Of a stretch of DNA of 64,000 bases, positions 44,898-56,026 are shown in pieces. Source of the stretch: Lepus europaeus. Taxonomy: Eukaryota; Chordata; Mammalia; Lagomorpha; Leporidae. Below the pieces are notes generated by a model, which was given only the letters and a program-made list of their open reading frames with translations, ran no database searches and was not told the DNA's origin. The position numbers and the translations under genes were made by a program. Location of the stretch: positions 56,667,201 to 56,731,200 of the forward strand of contig NC_084827.1 in the NCBI RefSeq assembly GCF_033115175.1. The letters run 5' to 3'. The number at the start of each line of letters is the position of its first letter. Position 1 is the first letter of the stretch.

Positions 44898-45832
44898 GGG
44901 AGCGGCAAGATGGCGGAATAGGAAGGGAGCACATTGATAGTTCAGCAAGACACACAGGTTAATAAAAGTGGAGATACTGCAGGGTCAAGGAAGAGTAGGG
45001 GAAGAAACAGCAGCGGAAACTCTTCCGGAACTAGTGATTCACAGTGGACCTGCGTGGAGAGCGTGGAAGCCCAAGTTCGGGACACCAGCAGCAGACTCAA
45101 CGCACCAGCGCTGGAACGTGAGGTGAGCCGAACCTCAATAGCCTGAGACACCAGCGGGCAAGCAGAAAGAGGAGACTAGAGGGAACGAGGCTTGAAACTC
45201 CATGGGGAAAAGCTCACCAGGCTAACTAGAAGAGAGAGAGGAAAAAAAAAAAAAGTGACCGATACGGACACTAGTTTCTCTCTCTCCGCTCACCCCTCAA
45301 AGGCGAACAAGACAAAGAGCAGGCGCCATTTTGGACATACGTCATAAGCAGGGCGACCTCAGGTCTGCACCGGCCCTGAGCCTAGCAGAAAAACCTGACT
45401 CTGGGGGGAGGGGTGAAATAACAGGAGATTAGCATCTAACTTGGCAACCCAGTGGGAGACTGCAGGAGAATTGGAGCCCACACTGAGGGCAGCAGAGATT
45501 CCCTGTGTGGTCCTTGGGAAAGAGCTTCTGATCTCTGGCTCCTGTGGGTATATCATTTGCCTGCTAACTACCTCCAATTACGTTCAGCTGTGCGGAATTA
45601 CTTCCCTTTTGAATCAAAAAAAAAAAAAAAAAGAAAAGAAAAAGAGATTTACCACGCCTAACCTGGGAGTGTCATCTTTGACACACCCTCAACCCTGAGG
45701 AACCAAACACAGCTCTCAGGCCACACTTATCTCAAGCCTCTAAGGCTCCACCGAAAGCAGACAGTCCACTTAATATAGAGCCATAGTGTAACAAAAAAAA
45801 ACACCACAGTGAAGAAACCAAATATCTCCAAC
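44898..45832 (+). promoter_or_regulatory. L1 5'UTR / internal promoter region
   Basis: About 935 bp, GC-richer than its surroundings, with the sequence caagatggcggaatagg near its start, containing the aagatggc core of a YY1 site as in human L1 promoters. Its first 440 bp recur at 13005-13446. Contains an A-rich run near 45617-45650. Promoter activity is inferred from family knowledge. Confidence 0.8.
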
Positions 45833-46869
45833 ATGCCATACAACAAACGCAAAAACCGAGGTAACAAGAACAAGGAAGACACCATGACGCCCCCAAATGA
45901 AAAAGACACCCCAATTCAAGATTATGAAGATGATGAGATCGAAGAAATGCAAGAAGCAGACCTCAAAAAATTGATAAGAACATTAAGAAGTTCTCAAAAA
46001 CAAATTTTGAACTACAGAAATCCTTAATGGACAAGATAGAAAATCTCTCTCGTGAAAATGAAATATTAAGGAGGAATCAAAATGAAATGAAACAACTAGT
46101 AGAACGTGAAACTGTGATAGTGACAAAAAACCACAATAAAATGAAGAACTCAATAGATCAAATGACAAACACATTAGAGAGCCTTAAAAACAGAATGGGC
46201 AAAGCAGAAGAGAGAATATCAGACTTAGAAGACAGAGAACAGGAAAGGAAACAGGCAAACCAAAGAAAAGAAGAAGAAATTAGAAATCTAAAAAATATTG
46301 TCGGGAATCTACAGGATACTATTAAAAAACCTAATATTCGGGTTCTAGGAGTTCCTGAAGGCAAGGAGAGTAAGAAAGGATTAGAAGGCATTTTCAGTGA
46401 GATACTAGCAGAAAATTTCCCAGGTTTGGAGAAGGACAGAGGCATCTTAGTACAGGAAGCTTATAGAACCCCTAATAAACATGATCAAAAGAGATCCTCA
46501 CCACGACACATTGTAATCAAACTCACCACAGTGAAACATAAAGAAAAGATTCTAAAAGGTGCAAGAGAGAAATGTCAGATTACTCTCAGAGGATCTCCAA
46601 TTAGACTCACAGCAGACTTCTCATCAGAAACCCTACCAGCTAGAAGGGAATGGCGAGACATAGCCCAGGTACTAAGAGAGAAAAACTGCCAGCCCAGAAT
46701 ATTATATCCTGCAAAGCTCTCATTTGTGAATGAAGGTGAAATTAAGACTTTTCATAGCAAACAGAAACTGAAAGAATTTGTTGCCACTCATCTTGCCCTG
46801 CAAAAGATGCTTAAAGATGTGTTACACACAGAAACACAGAAACATGGTCACCAATATGAAAGAAGGTAA
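45833..46869 (+). pseudogene. L1 ORF1 (RNA-binding nucleic acid chaperone), one frameshift
   Basis: Starts at atgccatacaac (45833). The first 64 codons run in one frame to a stop at about 46025. The rest (280 codons from 46027, stop at 46869) lies in another frame, and the change can be placed at the A run 45964-45969, so one base was probably lost or gained there. The second part shows a charged coiled coil (to about 46300), an RRM-like region (RVLGVPEGKE, then PRHIVIKLTT) and the C-terminal domain (PIRLTADFSSETLPARREW), all typical of mammalian L1 ORF1 in order. ORF1 protein normally trimerises and coats L1 RNA in the cytoplasm. Total length, about 345 codons, is normal. As it stands the protein is broken. 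Confidence 0.9.
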
Positions 46870-47829
46870 AGGAAGGAAACCTCACAGCAAAAGATCATAG
46901 GAAGCTCAATTTCTCTTTGACATAGAATTAAACTCTGATGCTCTGTTAAAGCAATGTGTTAAAGTAATCTAAAAACAAAAAGCAATCCAAATCAATTGGC
47001 AATCTACAAAAAGAGTTAAAGATTTTAAAAGCTATTATTAAAATTGCTATATTGGTCTATTATGCTATGTTATATGTGTGTACATATTGTATGTCCACAT
47101 AGGAAATTTTATTAAGAGTTTTATTTTAAATGGCTTATAGATAAGATTGTCCATCAATTTAAGCTGCTAAAATTAATCAAAGATACATTTTAATTTGTGT
47201 GACCTGAATCTGTGTATCATATGTTTTAAACGTGTTGGTAGAAAGAAACTAAAAACATTTTACATGGTTGTGCTTAAGTTTACTGGTTAAACAATCTACA
47301 CCATGTTAGATACTTAAGAGGTGTTTTCAAATACATGATTCTTAAAATTTATAGAAGGCATTGGACCTCCAGGTAAATGTTTTCTTAAGTTGTTATCTAA
47401 TGGTTGAAACTGTTTGCTAAGTATTCATGTGATATTGCTATTGTCAGCAAGCGATCTAGGACTTGCTCCCTCATTTCTCTATTCTAAGCACAACTTGTTC
47501 TTTCATTTCTCTATTCTCTTCAAGGTAGGAAACTAATTCTACTATAAAGGAATCTGTAGGACGCACAATTTAATCTTTAGACCTTATAAAAGAGATGGCT
47601 AACATTTTTCTGTAATAACATAGCCAAAATAAGAATTTAAATAATAATCTCATAGCTAGATTCACTTCGCCATCAGCGAAGTATACAGTAAGTAGAAAAA
47701 ACCTCCCTTTCAGACAAAAGGGAAAGAAAGTTTTAAAGTGAGAATATAATTTTCCTCATGGGCATTGTCTACCTTAGAAAAACTACTACAGAATATGCCT
47801 GTGACTATAGACTTGTAGTTCAGGCCACC

Positions 47830-48205
47830 GAAGATTAGAGATGGGATACGGGCACTCCCATGACTTGCATCCTCTGGTCTGCTTGAACACAAACCAGGAG
47901 GAAAAGAAAGCTAGGCATCAGAAGCAATGGGTGGCAAGCCTATTAATGGCTGATCTGTACAGTGATCTGCCCTCAAGGAGACCCAACAGGCCAGTCCACT
48001 GCAGTGGCTTTCAATGTGGTAAGCCTGGGCTTCAGCAGAAGTCAGCTTGTGAAGAGCCCTGGCAGCTCTGCCAAGAGTTGGATCACTGGAAATGGACCTG
48101 CCCTGGAGTCAAAGGATGCCCAGGTCAGAGCCACAGATCTTATTGGCTCCAAGCTGAAAAGCCCTTCACTCAGCCCAACTTCCAAAGTGACCACTGCAGC
48201 TGAGG
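47830..48205 (+). pseudogene. gag-like zinc-knuckle remnant inside the L1 derivative
   Basis: An open stretch of 120 codons (47841-48203). Residues 54-88 have two Cys clusters: C59-GKPG with C70 (the histidine position is L), and C77-x4-H82-x4-C87 (CQELDHWKWTC), the spacing of a retroviral nucleocapsid CCHC knuckle lacking its first Cys (W74). Two knuckles in this spacing recall class I endogenous retrovirus gag. It sits between ORF1 and the L1 3' end, where ORF2 would be. A chance resemblance is possible. No protease, RT or LTR was found next to it. Confidence 0.4.
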
Positions 48206-48895
48206 GGATGGTCAAGTAGGGTCAGCAACATTGCAGGCAGAACTGTAAATTTCTTGTTAGAGATGCCCCCTGCCTTTACCTGGCCAGCTCTCCTCCCAGG
48301 CCAGCCAAGTAATGAAAGTCAACAGAGTGCCTTCCCCTAGGAGGTTCACACCTCCCTTAGGATATACCCGATGTGAAGAGATAGATAGGTCTGGGCCTCT
48401 TCACTTACAAGGCCTAAAGCCCACCAGATTATTATCAAGCCCCTTCTATCAGGTTCTATTTGCCTCTCAATCAGAAAACTTAATTGTAGCTTAGACAGCA
48501 CCTTTCGTAGTTCCTCTAATAATGACTCTGTCCTTTGTTCTAGACCCTGTCTAGCACACTTGGGCCTCATTCCTTTGTAATCATAACCTCTACTCTACCA
48601 CCAATGGCTCTACTCCCAACCTGTGTGTACTGATGGTCCTCTTCCCCACTTAATGCTGTATAATTGTTCAAACCTGGTAAATGCCACTCTTAGGATCATT
48701 GGTTACTATCCTCACTCTGTCTTTTATGACCTTGTCTAAATATGACCAGAGTCGGCAAACTTGGAAGGCTTCCATAGCCTTGGCAACTCATGACGACAGC
48801 CTAGGGTGGTTACTGGCGCCATAAACTAGAGTGTCAATTTGTTGGGTCAACAACAAGAGCCACTGTGCACTTGCTCCTCATGTGGGATCTCTGTC

Positions 48896-49192
48896 CTTAA
48901 TGTGCTGTACATTTTGATTTAATGCTATAACTAGTACTCCAACAGTATGTTTCACTTTGTGTTTCTATGTGGGTTCAAACTGTTGAAATCTTTATACTAA
49001 ATTGATCTTCTGTATATAAAGAGAATTGAAAATGAATCTTGATGTGAATGGAAGGGGAGAGGGAGCGGAAGAGGGGAGGGTTGTGGGTGGGAGGGAAGTT
49101 ATGGGAGGGGGAAGCCATTGTAATCCATAAGCTGTACACTGGAAATTTATATTCATTAAATAAAAGTTAAAAATAAAATAAAATAAAATAAA
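48896..49192 (+). other. Rabbit L1 3' end with G-rich tract
   Basis: Contains ctataactagtactccaaca, a guanine-rich run at about 49053-49120 with several GGG/GGGG blocks, gccattgtaatccataagct and an A-rich tail. Three other copies of the same end occur in the window. G-rich L1 3'UTR tracts can form quadruplexes (family knowledge). Confidence 0.9.
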
Positions 49193-49207
49193 AAAATACA
49201 AAGTTAG
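49193..49207. repeat. 15-bp TSD of full-length L1 derivative, right
   Basis: aaaatacaaagttag, identical to 44883-44897. Confidence 0.97.
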
Positions 49208-49677
49208 TATATTTTGTATGTCATTTCTTTATGTCAGTGATATACATGTAGAAATTGAATTTGAAAACACAATATCATTTACATTAGCACTTTCCAATGA
49301 AATAATTATAAAGGTAATAACGTGTAAGATATGTATGTGAAAAACTGAAAAACTCTTTTCTGTGAAACTGAAGAAGAACTAAATAAATGAAGAGATATAT
49401 TCATGGGCTGGACAGATCAGTATTGTCAGAAGGTTGGTTCTTGTACTACAGATTCAATGCAATCCAGGTGATAACACTAGCAAGTCATTTTGAGAATCTC
49501 AACAAACTAATTCATTCTAAAGTTTATATGGAAAGGCAAAAGTTCCAAAACAGCAAACATAGTATTGAAGGAAAAGAAAATTGTAGAACTGACACCACCT
49601 AACTCATCACATTCTATAAACTGCAGGGATCATGGTAATGTGATACTGGTGAAAGATAAGGTAATAGGACAGAATTG

Positions 49678-49812
49678 AGAGTGCAGGGGAGGGTTGCGGG
49701 TGGGAGGGAAGTTATGGGGGGGAGAAGCCATTGTAATCCATAAGCTGTACTTTGGAAATTTATATTCATTAAATAAAAGTTAAAAAAAATTGTAAAAAAA
49801 AAAGAGTGCAGG
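49678..49812 (+). mobile_element. Ultra-short 5'-truncated L1, 10-bp TSD
   Basis: agagtgcagg at 49678-49687 and 49803-49812 enclose only about 115 bp: the G-rich tract, gccattgtaatccataagct and the tail. It lies in the ancient L1, whose text rejoins across the TSD (gagtgcaggaatagatccac). Confidence 0.95.
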
Positions 49813-50821
49813 AATAGATCCACATAAATATCAAATGATCATTGAACAAAGAATAAAGACAATAAAATGGAGAAGAGTAGTCTTTTAAATACCAAGTAGA
49901 CATTCACATGCAAACTTTACAAAAATCAACTAAAAATCTTTTTTAGACTGAAATGTAAAACTACAAAACACCCAGAGACAACATAAGTAAAACTTAAATG
50001 ATCTTGGATACGGAAATGACTATTTAGACGTATCACCAGAGGCAGGATTCATGAACAAATTAATTGATAGGTTATATTTCATTAACATTAAACATTTCTG
50101 CTCTGCAGAAAGCAATGTTAATAAAGTTAGGAAAGCCATAGACTGTGAGAAAATATTTGTGAAGAACACATCTGGTAAAGAACTGTAATCCAAAATATTC
50201 ACAGAATTCTTGAAACTCAACCACAAGAAATCAAACAATCTAGCTAGAAAATGGACCAAAGACCTTAACAGGCACTTCACCAAATAAAATGTACAAATAT
50301 CAAATAAGCATATGAAAGACATTCCACATCACCTGTCATCAGGAAAGTGTGAATTAAAACAACTATGAGTAACTACCATAAATTATTAGAGTGCCAAGAA
50401 TCCAGAACATTCACAAAATCAGATGATGAAGTGTGTGGAGCAACAGGAACTCTCATTCACTCCTGATGAGAACAGAAGACATGATTTCTTACAAAACAAA
50501 ACACAGTCTTTTATCATAGGATCTGCAATCACATAGAATGAGTTGAAAACGCATGTCTTTATAAAATCCTGCACAAAGATCCTTATAGTAATCTTAATGA
50601 TATTATAACAAATTGAAATAAAGACATTATTTATCAGATTAATCAGTAAACATAAAAATACAATTATTTGTTGCTGAAAATCAATGAGCTATCAGGCCAT
50701 CAAGAGATGGAGGAACTTTAAATGCATTTTATTATGTGGAGGAAGCCAATCTACACAGGCCATCTGTTATATGATTTCAACTTTATGACATTTTGAAATT
50801 TTTTTTATAATTTTTTCCTAT

Positions 50822-51015
50822 ATTTACTACTTTTTTTATTAAACTTTTATTTAATGAATATAAATTTCCAAAGTATAGCTTGTGGGTTACAATGGCTTCC
50901 CCCCTCCCACAACTTCTCTCCCGCCCGCAACCCTCCCCCCTCCCGCTCCCTCTCCCCTTCCATTCATGTAAAGATTCATTTTCAATTCTCTTTATATACA
51001 GAAGATCAGTTTAAA
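50822..51015 (-). mobile_element. 5'-truncated L1 3' end, antisense
   Basis: tttttttattaaacttttat tail, then the complement of the same 3' end: tttccaaagtatagcttgtg, a C-rich tract, and ttcaattctctttatataca. Right-hand junction at about 51015 to aaaaactatggagac of the ancient L1. The TSD is not clear. Confidence 0.88.
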
Positions 51016-51420
51016 TTTAAAAACTATGGAGACTAAAAAGATCAGTTGTTTTCAGAGGTTGGGAAGAGTGACGATGAATAGGTTGAAAGCAGAGGATTTT
51101 AGGGCAGTGAAACTACTAATGTATAATACTACATTGGTGGATACACGCAATTATATATTTACCCAAAGCCATAGAGTGAGCAACCTTAAGAGTGAACCCT
51201 AATATAAAGAATGAACTTCGAGTGATGATGATGTGTCAGTGTAAGTCCATCAGTTGTTCACAAATGGACTACCCTGGTGGAGAATGCTAATGATGGCAAC
51301 AGCTATGCATATATGGGGTTGGGAAATATGTGGGAATCTATTTGCTTTTCTCTGTGAATCTAAATTTTTCCTGAAAGTTGACTTCAAGAAAAAATAATAA
51401 ACCTAGCTTCCAAATAATAT

Positions 51421-53066
51421 ACAATTATTTTGCAAAAGAAATGCTCTAGGCAATGAAGTTCCTTTCCCTTATTACTTATAAAGGTCTTTTTCTATTTATG
51501 ATTTACAATTACTTGATACCACATACAATATACATTCATTAAGACACTAAGTAGAACACAATAACATTGTCATTTATTTTATTTTTGAATTTTTGATTTT
51601 ACAATAGGTCAATATGTTTGGACTTCTTCAGATTATCTAAGTTTTTTCTTCTGTTTTAGACAAGTACCTGTGTATGTATATTTATTTCATGCTGATTTAT
51701 TTAATAAATGAACCTATACTGCATAAATATTCAACTCTAAGGTATTTGATTCTTTCAATAATTGTAAGATTTAGCAGAAAAATGCCCAAATATTACATTA
51801 TGTACTTTTCTCTGTTCCTTAAGTTCTAAACTGTATCCTCCCTCTTTTCTTTCCTTTAGTTTTTAAAATTAATATTAAGAAAACAGATTACAAATAGTTC
51901 ATAGATAGAACTGTATGAATGTAGTGGTACTTCCCTCACCCCTCTTTCCTTTTTTTTAACTTTTGTAATAACATTTTTAATTAACTTTATAATCAGGATT
52001 ATTGTTCCACTAAATAAAGAGATCAACAAATTAAAAGCAGAAGAATCACTGTTTTTGCATTGATTCTCTGTTCTCCACGTATTCAGGACACAACCTTCTC
52101 TTAAACAACTTTTTTTTGTCTTCAAAACATTCTTCTTGCTTACTGTATTGCCTAAACAATCTATCCTTTCTGGTCTCCATTTGTTGCCTCCTTGAGACTC
52201 ATCAAAGTCCTAAAGGCAAGCTGTCTGTTTCCAGTGTTGATGAAGTGTTTACAGGCACAACGGAAAAACACCTAACAGTTCTAAGGTGGTTACCTCAATT
52301 TTGTTCCTTGGGATGTGTTTCAACAACTGACAGTTAGCTCCAGGACTTTCACAGAAGAAGCGATGGCCCTGAGGCAGCAGGGGCTCTGTCTGGCTGAGGA
52401 AAAGTCTCCGCATCCCTGGCTTCCCTAACGCAGCAGCTGGGTGTGTGCTGCCTGCCAAGGAGCTGTGCACCTGCATGCAGTGTGGGATGGCTGCCTTAGC
52501 TCTGGGTGTCCCACGACGCCCCACAGCCATCTGGAGAGCTAAGTGTGTGCCAGAGAAACAGCAAATTTGGACACAAACCAAGTCAAGCAACTTACTTAAA
52601 AGAAAGAACTTTCTCAATGTTTCTTCTTTAGAACGTGATAGAAAAATTACAAATTTGGAGTCAAACAAAGCTGGCTCACAATTATCTCTTTGCTTCTTAG
52701 AGCCTTGTGACTATATTTAATTAACTTTTTAAAGAATTAATTGCTGCCTTTACCCATGAAGAATGAGAGAATAGACAGTCCTCAATTTACTATGGTTTGA
52801 TTTATGATTTTCGCATTATGATGATGCAAAGTGAATCTTCCTGGATTAGCACTGTGGTATCATGATGCCAGGCACTGGCAAGGAGTAGCAGCTACCAGTC
52901 AGCCATGCATCCATACAAGGAAGTCATTGATATTATTATGTGTATTGTGTTCGATATATTGCATAAGTATTCAACATTGTATGACCCAATATGTCTCTTG
53001 TAAGATAATTTTGCCCAACAGGAAACTAATATAAATGTTCTGACCACATTGAAGATAGGTAAGATA
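51421..53066. other. Unique DNA, no gene supported
   Basis: AT-rich to about 52200. 52250-52680 is richer in GC, with a 139-codon minus frame (52249-52668) that I do not recognise. No splice or poly(A) context. Confidence 0.35.
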
Positions 53067-53091
53067 AATTTTTTTTTGACAGGCAGATTGA

Positions 53092-53135
<44 letters not shown>

Positions 53136-53395
53136 GTCTTCCTTTTTTCCATTGGTTCACCCCCCAGTAGCCACTGCAGCTGGCGCACCATGCTGATCCG
53201 AAGCCAGGAGCCAGGTGCTTCTTCTGGTCTCCCATGCGGGTGCAGGGCCCAAGGATTTGGGCCATCCTCCGTTGCACTCCCGGGCCACAGCAGAGAGCTG
53301 GACTGGAAAAAGAGCAACCAGGACAGAATCCGGCGCCCCAACCAGGACTAGAACCCAGTGCCGCAGGTGGAGGATTAGCCTAGTGAGCTAGCGCC
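53067..53395 (-). mobile_element. C SINE, young
   Basis: ttttttttgacaggcagatt, (GA)n at about 53096-53132, tctcccatgcgggtgcaggg, head tagcctagtgagctagcgcc. Direct repeats around it are weak (ataaatt). Confidence 0.9.
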
Positions 53396-53628
53396 GGCAA
53401 ATAAATTCTGATGTTTAGTAGGTTAGGTGAGTTAAGTGTTCTAGGATGTTTTCATTGTACTATGGGTTTATCAGGATATAATCCATTTATAATTCAATGT
53501 GTATGTAAAGCTCTCTGGTTTATATACAGTGTGTCTGTTTTATTTCTTTCATATTTATAAACTGGAGACACACATCAAGGTAGTCCTTGGAAAAATAGCT
53601 ACTTCTCTTTGTAGAAAATACATATATT

Positions 53629-53981
53629 AGGGGCCATCCTTGTGGTGTGGCAGGTAAGCCACCACCTGCAATGCCAGCATCCCATATGGGTGCCAGTTCA
53701 CGATCCTGCTGCTCCATTTCAGATCCAGCTCCCTATTAATAGCCAAGGAAAAGCAAAGGAAGAGGGCCCAAATAGTTGGGTCCCTGCCACCCATGTGGGA
53801 GACCCTGAAGAAGCTCCTGGTTCCTGGCTTTGGTTGTCCAGCCCTGGTCATTGTGGCCTTTGGGGAGTGAATCAGCAAATGGAAGATGTCTTCCTCTCTG
53901 TGTCACTTTCTCTCTCTCTCTCTCCCTCTCTCTCTCTCTCTGTACCTGTTCATTTCAAATAAATAAAATAGGTCTTTAAAA
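53629..53981 (+). mobile_element. C SINE, older
   Basis: aggggccatccttgtggtgt head, cccatgtgggagaccctgaa body, CT tail, caaataaataaaataggtct. Confidence 0.87.
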
Positions 53982-53984
53982 TGT

Positions 53985-54324
53985 ATTTTAAAGATTTAAA
54001 TTTTTATTATAATTATTTGGGGGGGGGGGAGAGGGAGAGGAAGAGAGAGAGAGAAACTCCATTTGCTGGTTCACTCCCCAAATCATCTGCAGGTTCACTT
54101 CCCCAAATGCCTACAACAGCTCCTTGCAGAGGCTGAAGTCACGACTGAGGAATTCAATCTTGTTCTCCCACTTGGGTGGCAGGAACCCAAATAGTTGATC
54201 CTCATCACTGCCTCCCAATATCCACATTAGCTGGAAGCTGGATCTGTAGTGAAGCCAAGTACTGAATGCAGGTGCTCCAACATGGGATGTAGGTGTCTTA
54301 ACCACTAAGCCCAACACCTGCTTC
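53985..54324 (-). mobile_element. C SINE, old
   Basis: ttttaaagatttaaattttt tail, a G run near 54021-54030, gttcactccccaaatcatct (with a partial repeat of this segment), tcttaaccactaagcccaac. Confidence 0.75.
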
Positions 54325-54633
54325 TGTGCATATAACTTATGTAAATCCTCTCTCATCAATAATATGTCCTCTATTATATGTCCTCTATTATAATAGGGCA
54401 GTATTTAGTGACTCCCTTCTGTGGACAATACAAAAGTCCACGTAGGGGGACCGTGGGGTTTCCGTGAAGAATCCTGGAGAACACTCTCTCAAATTACTGT
54501 CAAGAGAATTCAAAGAGAATTCCTCTAACATAATGTTTTAAAAAACGGCACTTCCCTCTGTGGTTTTACTCTGCCCATCCATCACTTCTAATAACCATGA
54601 GAGAAGCATCCAGAAGACCCAAACTGAGCAACA

Positions 54634-54675
<42 letters not shown>

Positions 54676-54710
54676 TGTTATATTTTAATATATGTTATAT
54701 GTATATATGT
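54325..54710. other. Unique DNA with (AT)n at 54641-54674
   Basis: No gene. The AT microsatellite abuts the left arm of the inverted repeat. Confidence 0.5.
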
Positions 54711-54927
54711 GGCATGAACTAGAGGATGGGAGCTTTCTCTTTCTCTCTCCCTCTCTCTATCCTTCCCATTACATTAAGTTTTCTCTTTCACATCCATAGT
54801 AAATATTAGTGCACGGGGGGGGCAATTAGAAAACTCTTCTTCACATCTTGCTCTAAATTCCTGTGGCTAGAATTTAGTTGGCTTGATGACCTTTTTTACT
54901 TACATTATTCAGTTAACACACACATTT
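54711..54927 (+). repeat. Inverted repeat, left arm
   Basis: 217 bp matching the complement of 55835-56026. Shared runs include ccctctctctatccttcc, gtaaatattagtgcacggg, tctaaattcctgtggctaga and ttcagttaacacacacattt. About 22 extra bases (near 54828-54850) and small substitutions. Includes a CT-rich SINE-tail-like part. Confidence 0.9.
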
Positions 54928-55029
54928 ATATAAGTGTCAAATGTAAGTGTTAAAGTCACTCAAAAACATGGCAAGTGACTGCTTTTGTCCAGAGTAACCT
55001 ATGCTTGATATACTAGATGCACTCATGGA

Positions 55030-55200
55030 ACAGAACAAGGCAATGCAAATAAAGGATGAGGAAGAACTCTAGTCAGTCGTAATATGTCAATGTGAGTCAC
55101 TAGTTGTTAGGGGAACTGAAACATTCTGTATACCGTTTACAACTTCCTAAATTTCTATAAATCTATTATTTTGGTTTTAAAATTTAGCAGTTTTTAACAT
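55030..55200 (+). mobile_element. Ancient L1 3'UTR scrap
   Basis: 'cgtaatatgtcaatgtgagt' and 'cactagttgttaggggaact' resemble L1M 3'UTR text. Short and weak. Confidence 0.4.
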
Positions 55201-55834
55201 TTCACCACATGCACTTCATATGTAGATATTTTATAATAAGCATAGCTGCATTTTTTCTTGAAAACTGGGATATCAATATCATGGAATAAGGAGTTCATGA
55301 CATGTGGAAAGAAGGGTATATTGTCATGTACATGTTATAAATCTGAAACTGCTGTGAAATCACAAGGTTATTTCAAAAGTGAAATGCATAAGAGTTCACA
55401 GTGAGAGAAATTTGGACACAGTTTGCCTATTTTCCTTTTATTACCATGACTATCCCTTGTCAAATATTAGATCAGAAAAATATATTCTTTGAAATTCATT
55501 ATACACAAGCATCAATTTTGTCTAATACCCTAATACAAGTTTTTAATAAAAATATTGAACCATTTTAAAAACATGTTAATTACTAAAATTTATTTTTAGT
55601 TGAAGTTGATTTTGTATAGAAATCTACAACTCTGCTCAGGGAAATAAAATCTAGGAATAATTTGTATGTATTCTGAATTGAATCTCAGTTTTATATCATG
55701 TAAAATTCAGTGAGCATCTTAGATGAAGGAATAATGTGGGTTATAAAATTATGACAGGTAATTTATACTTGATGAATTTATCTTTTTGAAATATTTTAAA
55801 ACCAAAAAATTAAAACAAGGCAGTCTGCCAAAAC
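55201..55834. other. AT-rich loop of the inverted repeat
   Basis: No gene, no repeat recognised. Confidence 0.4.
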
Positions 55835-56026
55835 AAATGTGTGTGTTAACTGAATAATGTAAGTAAAAAAAGGTTGTCGAGCTAACTAAATTCTAGCCAC
55901 AGGAATTTAGAACAAGAACATCTCCCGTGCACTAATATTTACTATTAGAAAGAGAAAACTCAATGTAGCAGGAAGGATAGAGAGAGGGAGAGAGAAAGAG
56001 AAAGCTCCCATCCTCTGGTTCTTGCC
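55835..56026 (-). repeat. Inverted repeat, right arm
   Basis: 192 bp, complement of 54711-54927; see the left arm. Runs into the SINE that continues to 56268. Confidence 0.9.

Larger units (their letters stand above)
44898..49192 (+). mobile_element. Full-length L1 derivative without ORF2
   Basis: 4,295 bp between perfect 15-bp TSDs. Order: 5'UTR with the start gggagcggcaagatggcgga, ORF1 (one frameshift), about 2.0 kb of sequence with no endonuclease or reverse transcriptase frame, then the rabbit L1 3' end (same as at 22.6-23.1, 49.7 and 50.8-51.0 kb) and an (AAAAT)n-rich tail. A normal L1 would be about 6-7 kb with ORF2. Both ends and the TSD are intact, so the unit was probably copied as it stands, using ORF2 protein from elsewhere, as HAL1-type elements do. 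Confidence 0.85.
44400..51420 (+). mobile_element. Ancient L1 ORF2 to 3'UTR, host of three younger L1 insertions
   Basis: Sense L1M. 44525-44690 reads DVEKAYDKISHISMIKF and IMDICKKPTMI, RT-domain text. 49380-49660, 49813-50500 and 51015-51420 continue through the ORF2 C-terminus (FMNKLIDRLYFINIKHF with one change) to a 3'UTR with 'atgatgatgtgtcagtgtaa'. Interrupted at 44898-49192, 49688-49802 and about 50822-51015. Removing the inserts rejoins L1 text exactly, which confirms the TSDs. Confidence 0.8.

Noticed and set aside
44898..49192. Ordinary 5'-truncated L1
   Set aside because: Both canonical ends are present with a perfect TSD, so the shortness is due to missing ORF2, not to truncation.
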